Positions 12,790-25,599 are shown, counted from the first letter of the stretch. The stretch: 64,000 nucleotides of DNA from Geosiphon pyriformis (GCA_016748015.1 JAAOMT010000263.1:7899-71898), one strand, 5' to 3'. Numbers and translations are program-made. The notes: generated by a model not told the origin, from the sequence alone.

Positions 12790-13206
12790 TAGTTTTAGGG
12801 TTATATGCTTGTGTCTTTACTGTAATATAAGCTAAAAAAACTTTGAAAATTAATATACTTATTGCTAAGACAATAAATTCTAATTTGTTTATAATTTTAA
12901 GTAAGAATTTTAATAAAAATGGTTTTAAAAAAATTTCAAGTTACAGAAAGTGTTTGGGTTTAGCTTTAGTTAATATTTTTAGAAATTACTCTTTAGTCAA
13001 GTTGCCTACATAAAAATAATTTGAGAAAGGTTGTAAAAATTATTGATTATCTTTTTGTAAATAAAATTTTTTTATTCTTACTAACTAAATAAATAGTTGG
13101 TAATATTTTTTAATTTTTTGACACAGATCACAAAGCTGTTTTGTGCTTGATTAAATTAAAAAACTTACTAAATATTTGTATAAATAAGATTTGTAAACAG
13201 ATTAAC
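12790..13206 (+). pseudogene. LINE endonuclease domain relic
   Basis: Readable APE-endonuclease landmarks in order: VLGLYACV (from 12792; families usually read GLYAP), SKNFN at 12900 (the GDFN block), IDYLFV at 13042 and DTDHKAVL at 13120 (the S/T-D-H block with the catalytic histidine region). The first two share one frame and the last two another, so one frameshift lies between about 12915 and 13040. In-frame stops are present. The assignment rests on the order and spacing of these motifs. Confidence 0.75.
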
Positions 13207-14559
13207 AAAGATTGTTAAAGATTTAAAATTAAAAATATTAATAATATTAAGTAGATAAATTTTAAAAACTGCTTTTTATTTATGTTTTTGCCAATAAAAA
13301 AAAATTTAATAATGCAATAATTATAGTAATTTGGATACAATATAAGAGTTCTTAAGAAATATGTTGGTAAACCTAGTAAACAAGACATTTTTTAAACATT
13401 AGTATAGTAAATCTAAGAGTTTTTTTAATAGTAAATAATTATTAAGATTCTATAAATTGAAATTGTTGGTTGTTAAGATAATAATAAATTTAGATTTAAG
13501 TACTATGCTAAGATTTAATTATCTTCTGAAAATTTAGTTGGCTGTTAATTATAATAAGATTTTTAAGATGCAAATCTTGGTTCAAAATAATATAAAAACA
13601 GCTGATGTTCTTAATTAATTATTAAGAATCAAAAAAAGTATTACAAATTTAAAATATATAAATTAAAAATTACTAAAACTATTGCTATTAAGACTATAAT
13701 TAAAAAAAAATAGAAAATTTCTGTTTAGATAAAGACTACATAATTAAAAAAGTGTTAAAAAAATTTTTTTGCAAGATAATTTTGGATTATTTAATAATTA
13801 ATAAAAAATTGATTTTGAAACTTAATATAATTAAAGCCAAAGTTAATGTAATAATAGAAGATTAAACCAAAAAGCAGGTAGTTTCAAAATTACTTTTTAA
13901 GCTTTGAACAAATTAATATGCTCTTTAAATTATATAAATAATAGTACTTTCTTAAATATTATGAATATTATTAATTTTAAGAAATAAATTTAAGTAATTA
14001 AAAATTTGTTAAACAAAAAACTACTGATTTAAGTAGTATATCTAATGAGTTATAAAAATATTATAATAAGAGTATTTTAAGATGTTTTTTAGATTTGCTA
14101 AATTTTTGTTTAGCTTTGGATGTAATTTTAATGTTATAAAAAGAGCTTGAATTTCTATAATATTTAAGTTTTATAAATAAAAAAAAGTTTTAATAAATAC
14201 TTGACTTATTATGTTGATTAAAACAGTCAGAAAAATGCTTTTCAAAATTTTTTCAAACCAGATTTTTTTTGTTTGTAGCAGATTTAGTGTTTTTTGTAGT
14301 AATAAATTTTTTGTTTTAAAGAATATATTAACACAGTTTTTTATTTTTGCTGTTGGTTTAATAGTTGAAAATACTTTAAAAAAAACAGAGAAGTTTGATT
14401 GGTTTTGTATAATATATACAAAGCATATAATTCTGTTGATTGACATTATTTAAGGACTAATTTATGGCAAATTAAGATATATGAAAAGTTTATTAAATTT
14501 TTTGATAGCATTTATAAAAACAGATTTAATAAAGTTATGACAGATTTCGGACTGTTAAA

Positions 14560-14995
14560 TAAATACAAAGTGCATAATAGACTAGATTAAGGTAAAGCTT
14601 TCTCTTCTTTTTTTTAAAGAATATTCTATAATTCTTTTTTATATAAAGTTAAAAGACATAAACATTTGTATAAATATTAGATTAATACCAAATTTGTGGC
14701 CAAAATAAGAAGAATTAAGACCAATAAAGAGAAAACTTTGTTTCTTACTGTTGGCATATTTGTTAAAAACATGATTTAAGTAAGAAACAGCCAAGTTTTT
14801 ACTTAATATACTAAATATTATTAATAAATTTTTTTTATTAATAATATTTCAATTAATAATAATAAGACAATAATTGTTCTTATTAACTGAAAGATCAAGA
14901 ATGTTTTTTTAAAGATTAATAAACTGTCAATTTTAATTGTCAAGAGAGATGTGTTACATAGATATTTAAGTATTTTTTGTTAATAAATAATTTAT
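14560..14995 (+). pseudogene. LINE reverse transcriptase domain relic
   Basis: One frame can be followed for over 400 bases with only point stop codons. It contains NRLD*GKAFSS, RIFYNSFLYKVKR, INTKFVAK, then FVKNMI*V where the family has its F(A/V)DD catalytic box, INNISINNNKT and finally VKRDVLHRYLSIF. The two catalytic aspartates have become Lys-Asn, so the enzyme is dead. Several stops fall where related elements carry Gln or Trp, consistent with transition decay. That comparison with relatives is from memory of the family, not from an alignment. Confidence 0.75.
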
Positions 14996-15348
14996 TTAGA
15001 TCTAACTTAATCAAGATTTATATTAATATCAGATTTTTTTAATATGTTGCTAAAAAAAATTGTCATGGATAAACAGTTTTTTTATTTGGTTTTAGCTATC
15101 TTATAGTCTATTGTTAATTATCATTCATAATTTAGCTTTGTTTTTTTTAATATATATAATAAATAAAATATTATAATTAGGAAAAATTTTAGATCTAAAG
15201 CCAATTTATCTTAAGATTTTCTTAATAAAACTTTGTACTATTTTTTACTATATAGTCTGGAAACATTTAAACAAGTTTAAGCTAAAAATAAGATTGCTTT
15301 AATAATAGTTTTTTTAAATATTATTGGTATTTTTGACAAGCTTTTTGA

Positions 15349-15627
15349 TTACAGATTTTTGGATTTATAGATTTTAAGCTGAATTTCTTTAAATCTCTTA
15401 TAATATTTAGTCAAGTTATAGATTAATCTAGTTAACAACTTTTTAGCTAAGATAGTATGAATTTTTTTGGTTAATAATATCTTTTTAATAAATAAACTAT
15501 CTAATATATTTTGTAGTTTTGGCAGATTTTTAATGTCAAAAGTATTAGATAATTTTTTGTATTTTAATAAATCAATTTTTTTAAAAAATTTAGAGTAATT
15601 ATTGATAATAGGCTTTTGAAAAAGCAA
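15349..15627. other. Decayed continuation of the LINE ORF
   Basis: Lies between the reverse transcriptase and the zinc-binding-like end. The plus strand reads as a broken Leu/Ile/Phe/Asn-rich coding remnant. The minus-strand frame of 92 codons is most likely a by-product of A+T richness. Confidence 0.35.
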
Positions 15628-16453
15628 GATAAAGTAATAAATTAGGTAATATTCTATTAGTAAAAAAGATTGGATTTAAAAAAACCAGTGTTTTTTTTGG
15701 TATATAATAACAATAAAATTTTTGCTTAATAATAATTCTGAGTTAGTCTTTTCTGGCTTGGTTTTTGCTTTGCCAAATAGCAATGTTTTGATGTTAAACA
15801 AATTTTTTATTTTGTAAAAATGTTTATATAAGATTTGATTTAATTTAATTAAAGTATATATAAATAATTCTTAAAAAAATTAAATTTTTTAAAAGTTATA
15901 TATAAAGCTGTTACATATTTTTTTGATATAAATATAAAAATTAGGATTTAAATTTATGGGCTGTTGTTTTCAACATTGGCCAAATTACAGACTAGTATTT
16001 TATTTTTAGAATATATGTCTTTTTCTTATACTGTAGTTGTATATTTAGATGTTTATATCTTGGAGTTGAAACTATTGATACTTAATTTTTGTAACCAGTA
16101 TTAAATTAAAAGAAGACATATTGTAAATTTGATTAATAATAAAGATTTTTTAGTAATATAATCAAAAGTTAAGAAAAATTTATAAATATATTAGTAAATA
16201 TAATTATATACTCTTCTTTGCTTCTGTTTAATAATGTTTATAAGCAATTTTTGGTAACTGGTAGTTTGATAGTGTTTGGTAATACTTAGTATTTTGTTTG
16301 TAATATATACAGAATTATAATTTGTGCTTATTGAAAAGCCAATTCTGATTCAAGTATTATTAATAATTTGTTAATTCAGAATATTAATTGGTTTTAAACT
16401 GCTGAGGTGTAATATTTAGATTTTTTTATGCTTTAGATTATATTAATAAACTT

Positions 16454-17097
16454 TTGGCAGATTTGTATATATATTTTATAAAAATAGTTTATAAGAAATT
16501 GTTGGTTCTTATTAAAAAAAAGTTTTATAATCAAAGATATTTTGGTGTTTTGTGTTTATTTTATAGGAAAATTAAATTTTTTGATCATATATTTATGTAT
16601 TTAAAAAAAGCTAATTTTTGTAAAAAAATTGTGTTTAACTATATTAAACTTTGGAAATTCTTAGTAGGTTTTTATGCTTTAATGTCTTCTATAATATTAA
16701 AATTTTTTTTCTTTTGTCTTTTGAATATTACACTATATATGATATTTTGTAAAAATTTTATATTAAAAAATTAGTCTATTAAGACTCTATTAGTGTTTGA
16801 CAATAGAAAAAAACTAGTTAATTATTAGTTAATTTTGTATATAAGTTGACTAAACATTATTATTTTAAGTTATAAGATTTTAAATTTAAATTCAGAATGG
16901 ACATAAAAAAAAATAGTTTGGTTAGTAATAATAGATTGGTTTTTAGTGAATTTTATGTATTTGTTTCTGATTTATTAAATAAAGTGATCAAATTGCTTAG
17001 TATTGAAAAGTTTTTTGGTATTAGTTTTGATTTTTATAAGTCTTATTTGTTTTTTTTGGGTCTGAATAATGAAATATTTGTTTATATAAAAACTTAA
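16454..17097 (+). pseudogene. LINE C-terminal, zinc-binding-like region relic
   Basis: Two plus-strand frames (16454-16774 and 16897-17097). The first contains KKLLVLIKKKFYNQRYF, a Cys, FFDHIFMY and VFNYIKLWKF. These line up with the 59635-59928 fragment (HGLLPVAERMKIYNKDY, KCFKC, SSDHVFEC, ILNYVENFWK) with one residue of length difference between the LL and DH landmarks. In the younger copy the pattern Cys-x2-Cys then His-x3-Cys suggests a zinc-binding domain of reverse transcriptases. Here the second and last cysteines have become tyrosine, a G-to-A change. Confidence 0.65.
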
Positions 17098-17100
17098 TAT

Positions 17101-18840
17101 TGTTTTGATTGGCCTAAATAACTGGTTATATATAGAAAGAGTATAAGTTATATTAGCTAGAACTCTTAATTTTAGTTTTGTATATTAGATAATAATTAAA
17201 CTATATTTATTAAAACAAAAAAAAATTTTACAGTAGTTATTAAATTTTTTATATTATATAGTAAAAATATTAATATAAAAAATATACTAAACAATTTAAT
17301 TTGTATTAATAAAAAATAAAATAGTTTCTAAATTAATACCAAAAATATTGCTTGTATTAAATAAATAAATAATTAATACAAAATTAAAATATTTTAAATG
17401 ATTATTATTGTTAGTTATTAAAATAACAAATTAATTAATAATATCTAAAAATTAAAAGCAAAATAAATTTATTTAAATATTTGTTATTTTTATTTTATAA
17501 GTGCATTTCATATAAAAAATTGAAAATAATATAATTGTAATAATTTTAAATTAATTTTTTCAAGTATTATAATTTATTATTTATTTAATTCAAAATAAAA
17601 ATTGTAAATAATATAAAAATGTGTGTATAAAAAATTATTTATTTAATAAAGTATATTTTTTATAAATTTTGATTAACACTAATTTAATTTTTTTTCTATG
17701 TAGTTATTTATTTTAAAATTATTTCCATATTTTTAGTTTTTTCTTTTTTTAATAATATATTTTTCAGTTAATTATTTTTAAATTAATTCAAAAAATAATA
17801 AAATGAATTTTCATTACTTTTTTTTTGGTTAAAAACTTACAAAATAATAATTTTTAAAATTACACAAACCAATTAAAATTAAACCAACTATAATTTATAT
17901 AACAAAAAATTTTTTAATAAACTATATTAAACAATTAAATAAATTTATTATATATAAGAAAAAGTATATAATTTTAATAAAATATATATTTATTATTTAA
18001 ATTAAAAATTCTTCTCAAAAGTAAAAAGTAAAAAAAAAGTATTTAAATACCGTTATTATTATTATTGTTAAAATTTATTTTTATTAATATCTTGTTTTAA
18101 ATTTTGAATCAGATCATATATATTATTATTATTATTACTATTATTATTAATTTGATTTAAAGAATAAAAGTAATAGAGTTTTTTTATCAAAGATATATTC
18201 ATAACAAAATTTTTTGTAGTTATCATGAAAAAAAATTGTATTTTTCCATTTATTTAGTTAATATTATTAATAAAAATGGTTAATATATATCGCACAAGTA
18301 TATTTATAAACTTTATAAACTAGAAATAGCCTCTGAGAATACCAAAAAAAAATGCTTCAATGGACTGGAATGTATTTCAAGTTAAAGATTATTAACAGCA
18401 TATATGATATTTTTTATAATGGTTTATGGTATTCAGAAAAAGAAAAATGATTTGAATCTCGAAAAAAAATTTAAAATAACAAACTCGAAATCTTGTGAAA
18501 AAATAAAGAAGAGGCTTTAAATTAAAAAATATAGGAAAAACCAAAAAATCAAAATTTCAAACTTGCCGAAATAGAATTAATAGATTCTTCAACTTATAAC
18601 TCGTATTTATTAAATTGAAAATGATTCGAGACAGACATTAGACAAAAAACAAACAGACAAATGAATATTTAAAATAAATCTTGACTTTTTTGAGTATAAA
18701 ATATATTTTTGAAAGATTTCAAACCTACGTCGTCAAATAATTTCTTTAAATTCAATTATAACTTTAATTCCCTCTCAGAATTAACTTTATCATGAACTAA
18801 ACTTTACAAAATATTTATAATTTTACAAAGATGGTTCTCC
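17101..18840. other. A+T-rich stretch, no gene recognised
   Basis: Almost pure A+T with ATT microsatellites (about 18054-18066 and 18120-18150). From about 18350 to 18840 it is less extreme and forms the 3' flank of the membrane protein gene ending at 18854. Confidence 0.5.
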
Positions 18841-18853
18841 TTATTAAAGAAAA

Positions 18854-19753
18854 TCATCCCAACAAGGGAGTGGAACCCTCAATAGCACGACGACGATACC
18901 AATTCTTCACGAAGGGACTAAATGAGTAGATGAAAGTGAAAAACGACAAGAGATATGCAGGCCAAGATACCCAATTATACTCTTGTTGTTGATAACCAAT
19001 TCCAAATAATGAGAAAGCAATAACCAATGAACCCAATACATCCCCTTTCCCTTGAACATCGATATACCCAACGGCAGTCAATTGTAAAAAGATTATCGAA
19101 AACCACACCGCAAATTTAATCCACGCTTCGATCTCATCACCACCAGTTGGTCTCGGAAGAATAGCCATATTAGCTGCTACTATGGTTTCAACCACAATCC
19201 ATCCATGAAATATTGAAAGCGGAGCATGAATTAACAATCCATCAGCCCAATTCTCGGCAGGGAACTTTGTTCTCACCGAGAAGTAGGCAACCGATACTTG
19301 ACTGGCAAAAAGAATGGCAACTAGAAAGGCGAGTATAAAATATCCTTTGATAGATAGTATAAGAAAGGCAGAGTTTAAAATTGAAATCGCTACAAAGTGC
19401 CATGAAACACCATGGGCGACTGTTTCGTTTGCTTTCGGGAAGAATTGGTAGATAATAAAACCGAGAAATTGGATATGTAGCAAGGTCAATATTGTGTAAA
19501 AGACAAAGGGTGCTAGGCATAAGTAGGTGTAGCCTTCTTCATTTCTTGGGTCATCGTACTAATAAATATAGATTAAAGAAATTGAGTTGAAGTAGAAAGA
19601 ATGAATTTCCTATGTTACTTTAATTTTCATTTTAAAATATTACTTTTTTTTAAAATTTACCTCATTAAATGTCAAAATAGCCTTCAAGTGAAATCCAGCA
19701 AATACAAAATATGCAATAATATTTGAGATTTTCAAGAAAATATGGCCACCCAT
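18854..19753 (-). CDS. Polytopic membrane protein, paralog 1 of 3
   Basis: Two exons on the minus strand, 19661-19753 and 18854-19558, with a GT/AG intron of 102 bases, giving 265 residues. The start is MGGHIFLKISN. There are about eight hydrophobic segments, near residues 10-27, 43-68, 82-97, 100-120, 140-160, 176-195, 203-215 and 220-243. A conserved middle motif PAENWADGLLIHAPLSIFHG is followed by LQLTAVGYIDVQGKGDVLG and SLVIAFSLFGIGYQQ; the C-terminus is EGSTPLLG. The P-(L/F)-S-x3-G-W segment recalls the PFSIYLGW stretch of TspO-related tryptophan-rich membrane proteins, but this similarity is distant and from memory. Two more copies follow at 21632 and 23793 in the same orientation. Substrate and membrane are unknown. 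Confidence 0.85.
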
Positions 19754-21631
19754 TTTCAAGTACTTTCCTCTGGTTTTTACGAAAATCTAGAAACCTATCT
19801 CTCTTAAGTAATACACTTTCGTTTGAAAATTCGGGGAGTCACTGATCCACACCTATTTAAAAAAAAACAAAAACTCCCTGATCTTTATGTAAATCTGGTG
19901 CCCGATATGATCATTAGCTGCAAAAGAATTTCTAGATCGATTTTCTTTTCACTGATAACAAGTAAGACTACATTACATTTCTGTCAATTCCGTTGTGCGC
20001 TGGTGACTGTGATCACTTTAATTGGGTTTCCCACCTTGTGTCGCAAACCGGTTCAGACGTGAGATTTTGAATATGTGTATCAGAATTTCTATAATTCCAT
20101 TCCATAATATCTTTTTATTATCATGCCAAAATTTGTCACTTTTGAAAAGAAAATTTATCTTTAAAAATTTTACTGTTGTGGGGATCACTGTAAATAAATA
20201 ACTGAAAGCGTGTACAATCAATCATATTCAACCCAAGTACGGAACTTTTTTAATCAATTCCCTTTATTGAGTTCGGGGGGTTTATTAAATGCCTAGATTA
20301 TTAATTATGTAATATCATTTGATGAATCTTTAACTCCATCCTTTAAAACTTATGACCGGTCCAAAAAAAGAAAAGGACAGATTTATGTAATACAAGAGTA
20401 ATGAAAATTATGTGAACCTTTTATCAAATTTGTTAACGGTGGTAAATTGAAAAGAAAGAGGTTTGTTCTTTTCAAGATTGGGGTACAATATAATCGGAGG
20501 AATGTATTAGAATTCCCACCTGAAATAGAAAATAGAACAACAGCACAAAATTTTCTCTTTTATTTTTGAACTATTAACTTTTAAATTTTGAGCCTGACGT
20601 TCCATAGGCTGCTACAAAAATTCCCAGGCTTGTGGTATAAGAAACGAGTCAAGAGGAGCGCCATATCAATAAATGCTAAAGGAATTTTACGGTCTTCCAG
20701 TTACTGATTTCTATCATCAAACGAGAACTGCCTATTCACGATTGTATAAAAAAGTTGATTAATCATTCAGAGAAGCGCAAATGATATATTGGGCTACTCC
20801 TTTGGAGACAAAAAATGTTAAAGAATCTAAGTGCTTCAAATTTGGTATTTTGATCCGAGTAACAATACATGAGATAAGGATTGCCGAAAAACTCAGTTTC
20901 AACTAATCTTTAGGAATTCTTTAATGTAAAAGAATGGCTATTTGGAATCAAGGCTTGCGCGCGTATTTTATAAGTCAGTCTCACTCTTATTGATAGGTTA
21001 CGTTGTGAAGTTATCAAAGCCTATTTGAAATCTGCGAGATTCAATTGCGGTACGAAAATTTCATGATCATGTTTTAGTGTTAAAAGTAAAAATCAAGAGG
21101 AACTCTCAGCTAATGGCTAATTCTCTTAACTATACTTGTAAATCAAAAATTGATTGCCAAGAAATCAACATTATCATCAATAAAGGTCTGCATAGAAGCG
21201 CATCTTTTTTACTAATATTAAATATTTTATTAACCTTTTATCTGATATTTTCCCATCTAATGGATTATCTTATTTAAGGGATCATATGCGTTATTTATTT
21301 ATTTATTTATTGATTTGCCTTTTTAGAGTTGACAAATATTAAAATTTAAAATTTTAATTTAAAATATTAATCAGATTTATTGGATACAAATAGTTTTTTA
21401 TATTAGTTTTTAGACTTGATTTTGGAATACCAGTATACTATTCGAATCCAAGTTTTAACAAATTTTCTTGAAAACATCAATATTTATACTTTACGGCATC
21501 AAAACCCTGAAAATTATTTGATCCTATGTTTTAAAGCAAATTAATTTTAAATAACAGCATGTGTTTCGTTTTTACAGGAAATTATTGAAAATACAAAAAA
21601 TCCAATTGAAAATTTTATATCAAAATGTATT
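19754..21631. other. Intergenic region between membrane paralogs 1 and 2
   Basis: Moderately A+T-rich; short frames at 19823-20062, 20018-20221 and 21077-21277 have no recognisable content. The part near 19754-20230 probably holds the promoter of paralog 1, which is read leftward. A TTTA-type microsatellite lies at about 21294-21311. Confidence 0.5.
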
Positions 21632-22517
21632 TTAACCCAATAATGGTGCTGTCTCGCTACCATAACCACAATATTTTTTAAAGAAGGTTAAGAAAGGGTA
21701 TAAAATAGTAAAGGTTGAACCAGTATAACCAATTATCTTGAACCAAATATAATCTTGCTGGTAGGCTATACCATATAAACCAAATGCAATAACCAATGCA
21801 CCGATTACATCACCCTCACCCGCAATATGAATATATGACCACGCAGTAAGCTCTAACCCGAAATACGAAATCAAAACCAAGACCCAAGCTCCAACAGGTG
21901 GAATTTCATCCTTATGATCTTCCGGCTTCGGAGCAAATGAAGTGCACATTAACACAAAAGTCAAGATCGCAACCCAACCATGATAAACCGAGAATGGAGC
22001 ATGAATCCAAATTTTCTGACCCAATCGATCGGCCGGATATCTTTTACGGAGATTGAAATAAGTGAACGAGATTTGTGATGAGAGAAGTAAAGATAATAGT
22101 AGAGCCCATCTTTCATGGTCGGCGGCCCAAAGGAATAGTGTACTCGAAGTGAAGATTGAAAGAGCTATAAAATGCCAGCTTACGCCTTCAATTATTTGTT
22201 CTGCGGCTGAGTCGAACCATTGATAAAAGATAAAACCGAAGAAAAGGAAATGAATTAGTCCCCAGATTGTGTAGTCCGCCCATTGAACCGGAGTGAAATA
22301 TGTTAAATGATTATCCTTTTCCTATGTAATTTTTATTTAAAATCATTCATTGAAACGAGAACTTTTAATTATGGATAAAACGAGTTGAACATGTTCAAAA
22401 AAGAGGATTATCTACCCCTTTTGGTTCATCCAAGTACCAAATTTTAGCATGATATCCGAATAACAAAAAGTACGAGATGACATTAAGTATTCTGAGAATG
22501 GTGTGGCGTATTATCAT
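21632..22517 (-). CDS. Polytopic membrane protein, paralog 2 of 3
   Basis: Two exons on the minus strand, 22416-22517 and 21632-22321, separated by a 94-base GT/AG intron, giving 263 residues. Translation starts MIIRHTILRILNVISYFLLF. Shared with its neighbours are the early intron after about 34 codons, VSWHFIAL, IHAPFSVYHGW, FGLELTAWSYIHIAGEGDVI followed by GALVIAFGLYGIAYQQ, and the end SETAPLLG. The last residues fit the acidic dileucine pattern ExxxLL, which in known membrane proteins directs sorting to vacuoles or endosomes. The NWAD tetrad of the other two paralogs reads DRLG here. Function is not recognised; a TspO-like relation is possible. A start within exon 2 would remove four membrane segments and is unlikely. 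Confidence 0.85.
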
Positions 22518-23792
22518 TTCGTTTTTTTTCAAAAGTATCAAGAAGAATTTTATTGATTGATCGATTGAATAGAATAGAATAGAATAAAATAGAAAAAGAG
22601 ATATTTTCTCGGGTCAAAAGGAAGGAGGCTGAGAAATTTGAAATAAAGAGTCTATTTAAATAGATTCAGGAATTGGAAGTAAAGGAGTTAAAATCAACGA
22701 TATGACTGAATCATTTACAAAAGAATTCGTTTCAATTCTGAGATGTTTTAAACAGAGAAAAATGAAAATTTTAAAAATTTGTGATGTGTGTATTGGCATA
22801 TCACTAGGGCGTTTTTTCGTCAGATTAATCACCTGCACCATCTAACTTGAAAAACCTTGGTTCAATATAACCTTTTTTAGCTTTTCAATATACAAACGTC
22901 ATGGGTTTTACAAAAATTATTTAGTAAACTTGTTACTTCCTGGTTAGTGGCAAAAAGTCTTGTTGTTGTTGTTGTTGTTGTTGTTGTAATCATGCATTTG
23001 TAAGAAAAATTGAAAATACCTATTCATTTTTTGTTCAAAATACATGTATTTATGTTGTGAACGGAAAATTTGATCTATTTATGCAACACGAATGAAGCGC
23101 CAAATCTAAACAAATTTGAAAATCGTTCTTAAAAAGGTGTCAAAATAAAAAATAACAACAAGGGGTGTAGGAACATTTTTTCATGAAGTCTTTTGATTTT
23201 TGAAAACTGATAAAATTTAATTTCAAAAATTTGAATTTGAATTTGAAAGTTTAAAGAGTTTCGAAACAGAAACTCAAATTAAATCTAATGAGATAAATTT
23301 TGATTAACAGATGATTGAATCGCAAAAATAATTGAATAAATAGATATTTTGTGCAAAAATTTCTGAATGGATCGTTAGGAGTTTAATTGATTATTCGAGT
23401 TATTTACTTGAAACTTGGTTTCTTTGTTTTTTTTTAAAAAAAAAAGAATCTAAACTGAGATGTTGGCGAATTCAAAGAAATTGCTTCAAAAAATTCATGG
23501 CATTCTGGTCTCCCCCTAAATCATCACCTGTGATGATGAAAGAGAAGTTTTTTTCATCTCTGCCTAATAATTTCCTTTTGGATTATATTTATTCAAGTCA
23601 AAAATTTTCAGAAAAAACCCTCCAAAACAAATATCTTTCCTTGGAAGGATCAGTTTCATACTAATTAGCAATAATAATAAAAAATTGATTCCGAAAACCT
23701 GAAAAAAAAACTACAAATATTTTAAATTGTAAAAATATATAACAAAAAATGGAAAAGTTCATTGATCCAACGCTTTTATTACTGATCCAGAT
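22518..23792. other. Intergenic region between membrane paralogs 2 and 3
   Basis: Probable promoter of paralog 2 near 22518-22700, with a GAATA run at 22564-22583. A (TTG)n microsatellite of about eight units lies at 22962-22986. No gene seen. Confidence 0.5.
22962..22986. repeat. (TTG)n microsatellite
   Basis: About eight trinucleotide units in non-coding sequence. Confidence 0.9.
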
Positions 23793-24746
23793 TCAAGCCA
23801 ACAACGGAGCACTTTCACCCACATGTCTGTTCGTACGCCACCATCGACGAATGAAAGGTGAAATAGCATAGATCGCGGTAAAGATCCCCAACACTAATGA
23901 CGCAACAAAAAATCCAAGGTCTTCAACCTTAAAACTGATCCCAAACAATGCCCAAGAAATTACAAAAGCACCAAGAATATCTTCCTGTCCAGCGAGATCG
24001 ACATAAAAAACAGCAGTCAATTCTAAAAAGATGTAAGCCAAAGCAACCGCAATTCTAATCAACAATCCAGGCTCTTGCTCTTCATTTGGGCCAGGAAAAA
24101 CGGTGGCAAAGAATGCTATCAATGTAATCACTATCATCCAAGCATGATAAATTGACAATGGAGCATGAATATATAAAACATCAGCCCAATTTTTTGCTGG
24201 AAATTGTTGACGGATTGTGTAGTACAGATGGGAAACTTGAGTTCCGAGAACACATGAAACGACAAATGTAGAAAAATTGTAATCCAGATCCCATAATGAG
24301 AGAACTGTTGAAGTCAGACCAGCGATTATTATGAAATTCCATTGTATTCCATCGATTACCACTTCATTTGCCGATTCGAAGAATTGATAGATTATGAAAC
24401 CGAGGAAGAGAACATTTATTAAGCCAGATGTTGTGTAGAATGTAAAGTCGGCTGGGGTTATATATGTTACATGGGAATCTTTTGTTGGAATGTTATCCTA
24501 TGAAAATAATTGATAATTGATGATTGAAGGATGAGTAAAATGATGTTAAAAGCTATTAAGCGATGGAACCAAGATAAATCTTAAAGATACAACATGATAG
24601 TCAAAAGAAACATTCAAAATTTAACTGAAAATGAACTCACTTACTTTCTCATTATTTTCATCATTTATCCAGAATCTAACATGAAAACCAAGAAACAAAA
24701 AATAAGCCAAGACATTAAAAATCTTGAGAAATGTATCATTCCCCAT
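23793..24746 (-). CDS. Polytopic membrane protein, paralog 3 of 3
   Basis: Two exons on the minus strand, 24645-24746 and 23793-24497, with a 147-base GT/AG intron, giving 268 residues. It begins MGNDTFLKIFNVLAYFLF, and the donor GTAAGT follows codon 34, the same place as in paralog 2. Conserved landmarks are IDGIQWNF, PAKNWADVLYIHAPLSIYHA, FLELTAVFYVDLAGQEDILG and GAFVISWALFGISF; it ends GESAPLLA, again an ExxxLL pattern. The array of three genes in one orientation with one intron position points to tandem duplication. Sequence divergence among them is large, so the duplications are old. Function is unknown; it probably acts in an internal membrane if the dileucine signal works. Confidence 0.85.
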
Positions 24747-25531
24747 TTGATCTTTGATATTTGATATTTGAATAAATTGTTCTGATAGAAATCTCCAAGT
24801 GAAACAAAAGCTTGCGAATTGAAGAGGTGTAATACGTTAATTATAAGCGTAATAGAAAGTATGATGTTATGCCAAATATTTAGGTTGGGCATTCTTACTC
24901 TTAAAAAGCAGCAGATGGTATCATCATAATCATATTTAGGTTGTTAAAATTCCTGCACAATTAACTCAAATTACAACCATTTACATATGTTTTATTAAAA
25001 AAGAGAAAACGAACCATTAACTATCAACAATAGATCTTTTGATTTTAGAAAAATCTGTGACCTCTTGAATTAATGATTTTTGATTCGTTTGCGTAATTTA
25101 TCCACTTAGAAAGATGCAGAACAAAAGAAAACCATTTGATATTCTTCCCTAAATAGAATTTTCGTATCACTATGAATTCTCTTTTTTGAGAAAAAGCAGC
25201 ATGATGATGGTATCATATTAGTCGAGATCTTAATCTATTCAGAGAATTTCGATATTCATTAAAGTTTATGAGAGTTTTTGGTTGCACGTTATAAATCCCA
25301 ATTTTTCCTTGAAAGGATTTCTAAAAATCCAATAAAATTTTTAACCTTTTTAAATTAGAATTAATATATATATTATAAGACAAGATTATTTTAAAAGACA
25401 TATTAAAAAATTTTGTTCATCATAAGAAATTAGAATTGCTTGATAAGATTGATTAAAAAATTGGGAAAAAGAATTAAAACAAATTAAGAAATTCAATTTT
25501 ATAACTGAAAAATATCTTGTTCATATTTAAT

Positions 25532-25599
25532 TTTTTTGATTATATTGTACTTTTTTGATAATATTGTACTTTTTTGATAATATTGTACTTTTTTGATAA
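25532..25599. repeat. Minisatellite, 19-bp unit
   Basis: About three and a half copies of ATATTGTACTTTTTTGATA; the T6 runs begin at 25551, 25570 and 25589, showing the 19-base period. Confidence 0.9.

Larger units (their letters stand above)
11216..17100 (+). mobile_element. LINE (non-LTR retrotransposon) relic, strongly decayed
   Basis: A plus-strand element whose domains appear in LINE order: an APE-type endonuclease (about 12.79-13.2 kb), a reverse transcriptase (about 14.56-15.0 kb) and a C-terminal zinc-binding-like part (about 16.46-17.1 kb). Long single-frame stretches survive between stop codons. Trp, Gln, Asp and Glu positions have often become stops, Asn or Lys, which is what C-to-T and G-to-A changes produce. 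No copy in the window is intact. A shorter relative lies at 59375-60460. The left boundary is uncertain and may abut the repeat element ending near 11215. Confidence 0.75.

Noticed and set aside
14171-14453. Overlapping 80-92-codon frames on both strands
   Set aside because: Inside the LINE relic; composition is mostly Phe, Ile, Leu and Asn, as expected from A+T-rich decay.
19242-19520. 92-codon minus-strand frame overlapping membrane paralog 1
   Set aside because: Alternative frame of the exon that encodes the conserved membrane protein.
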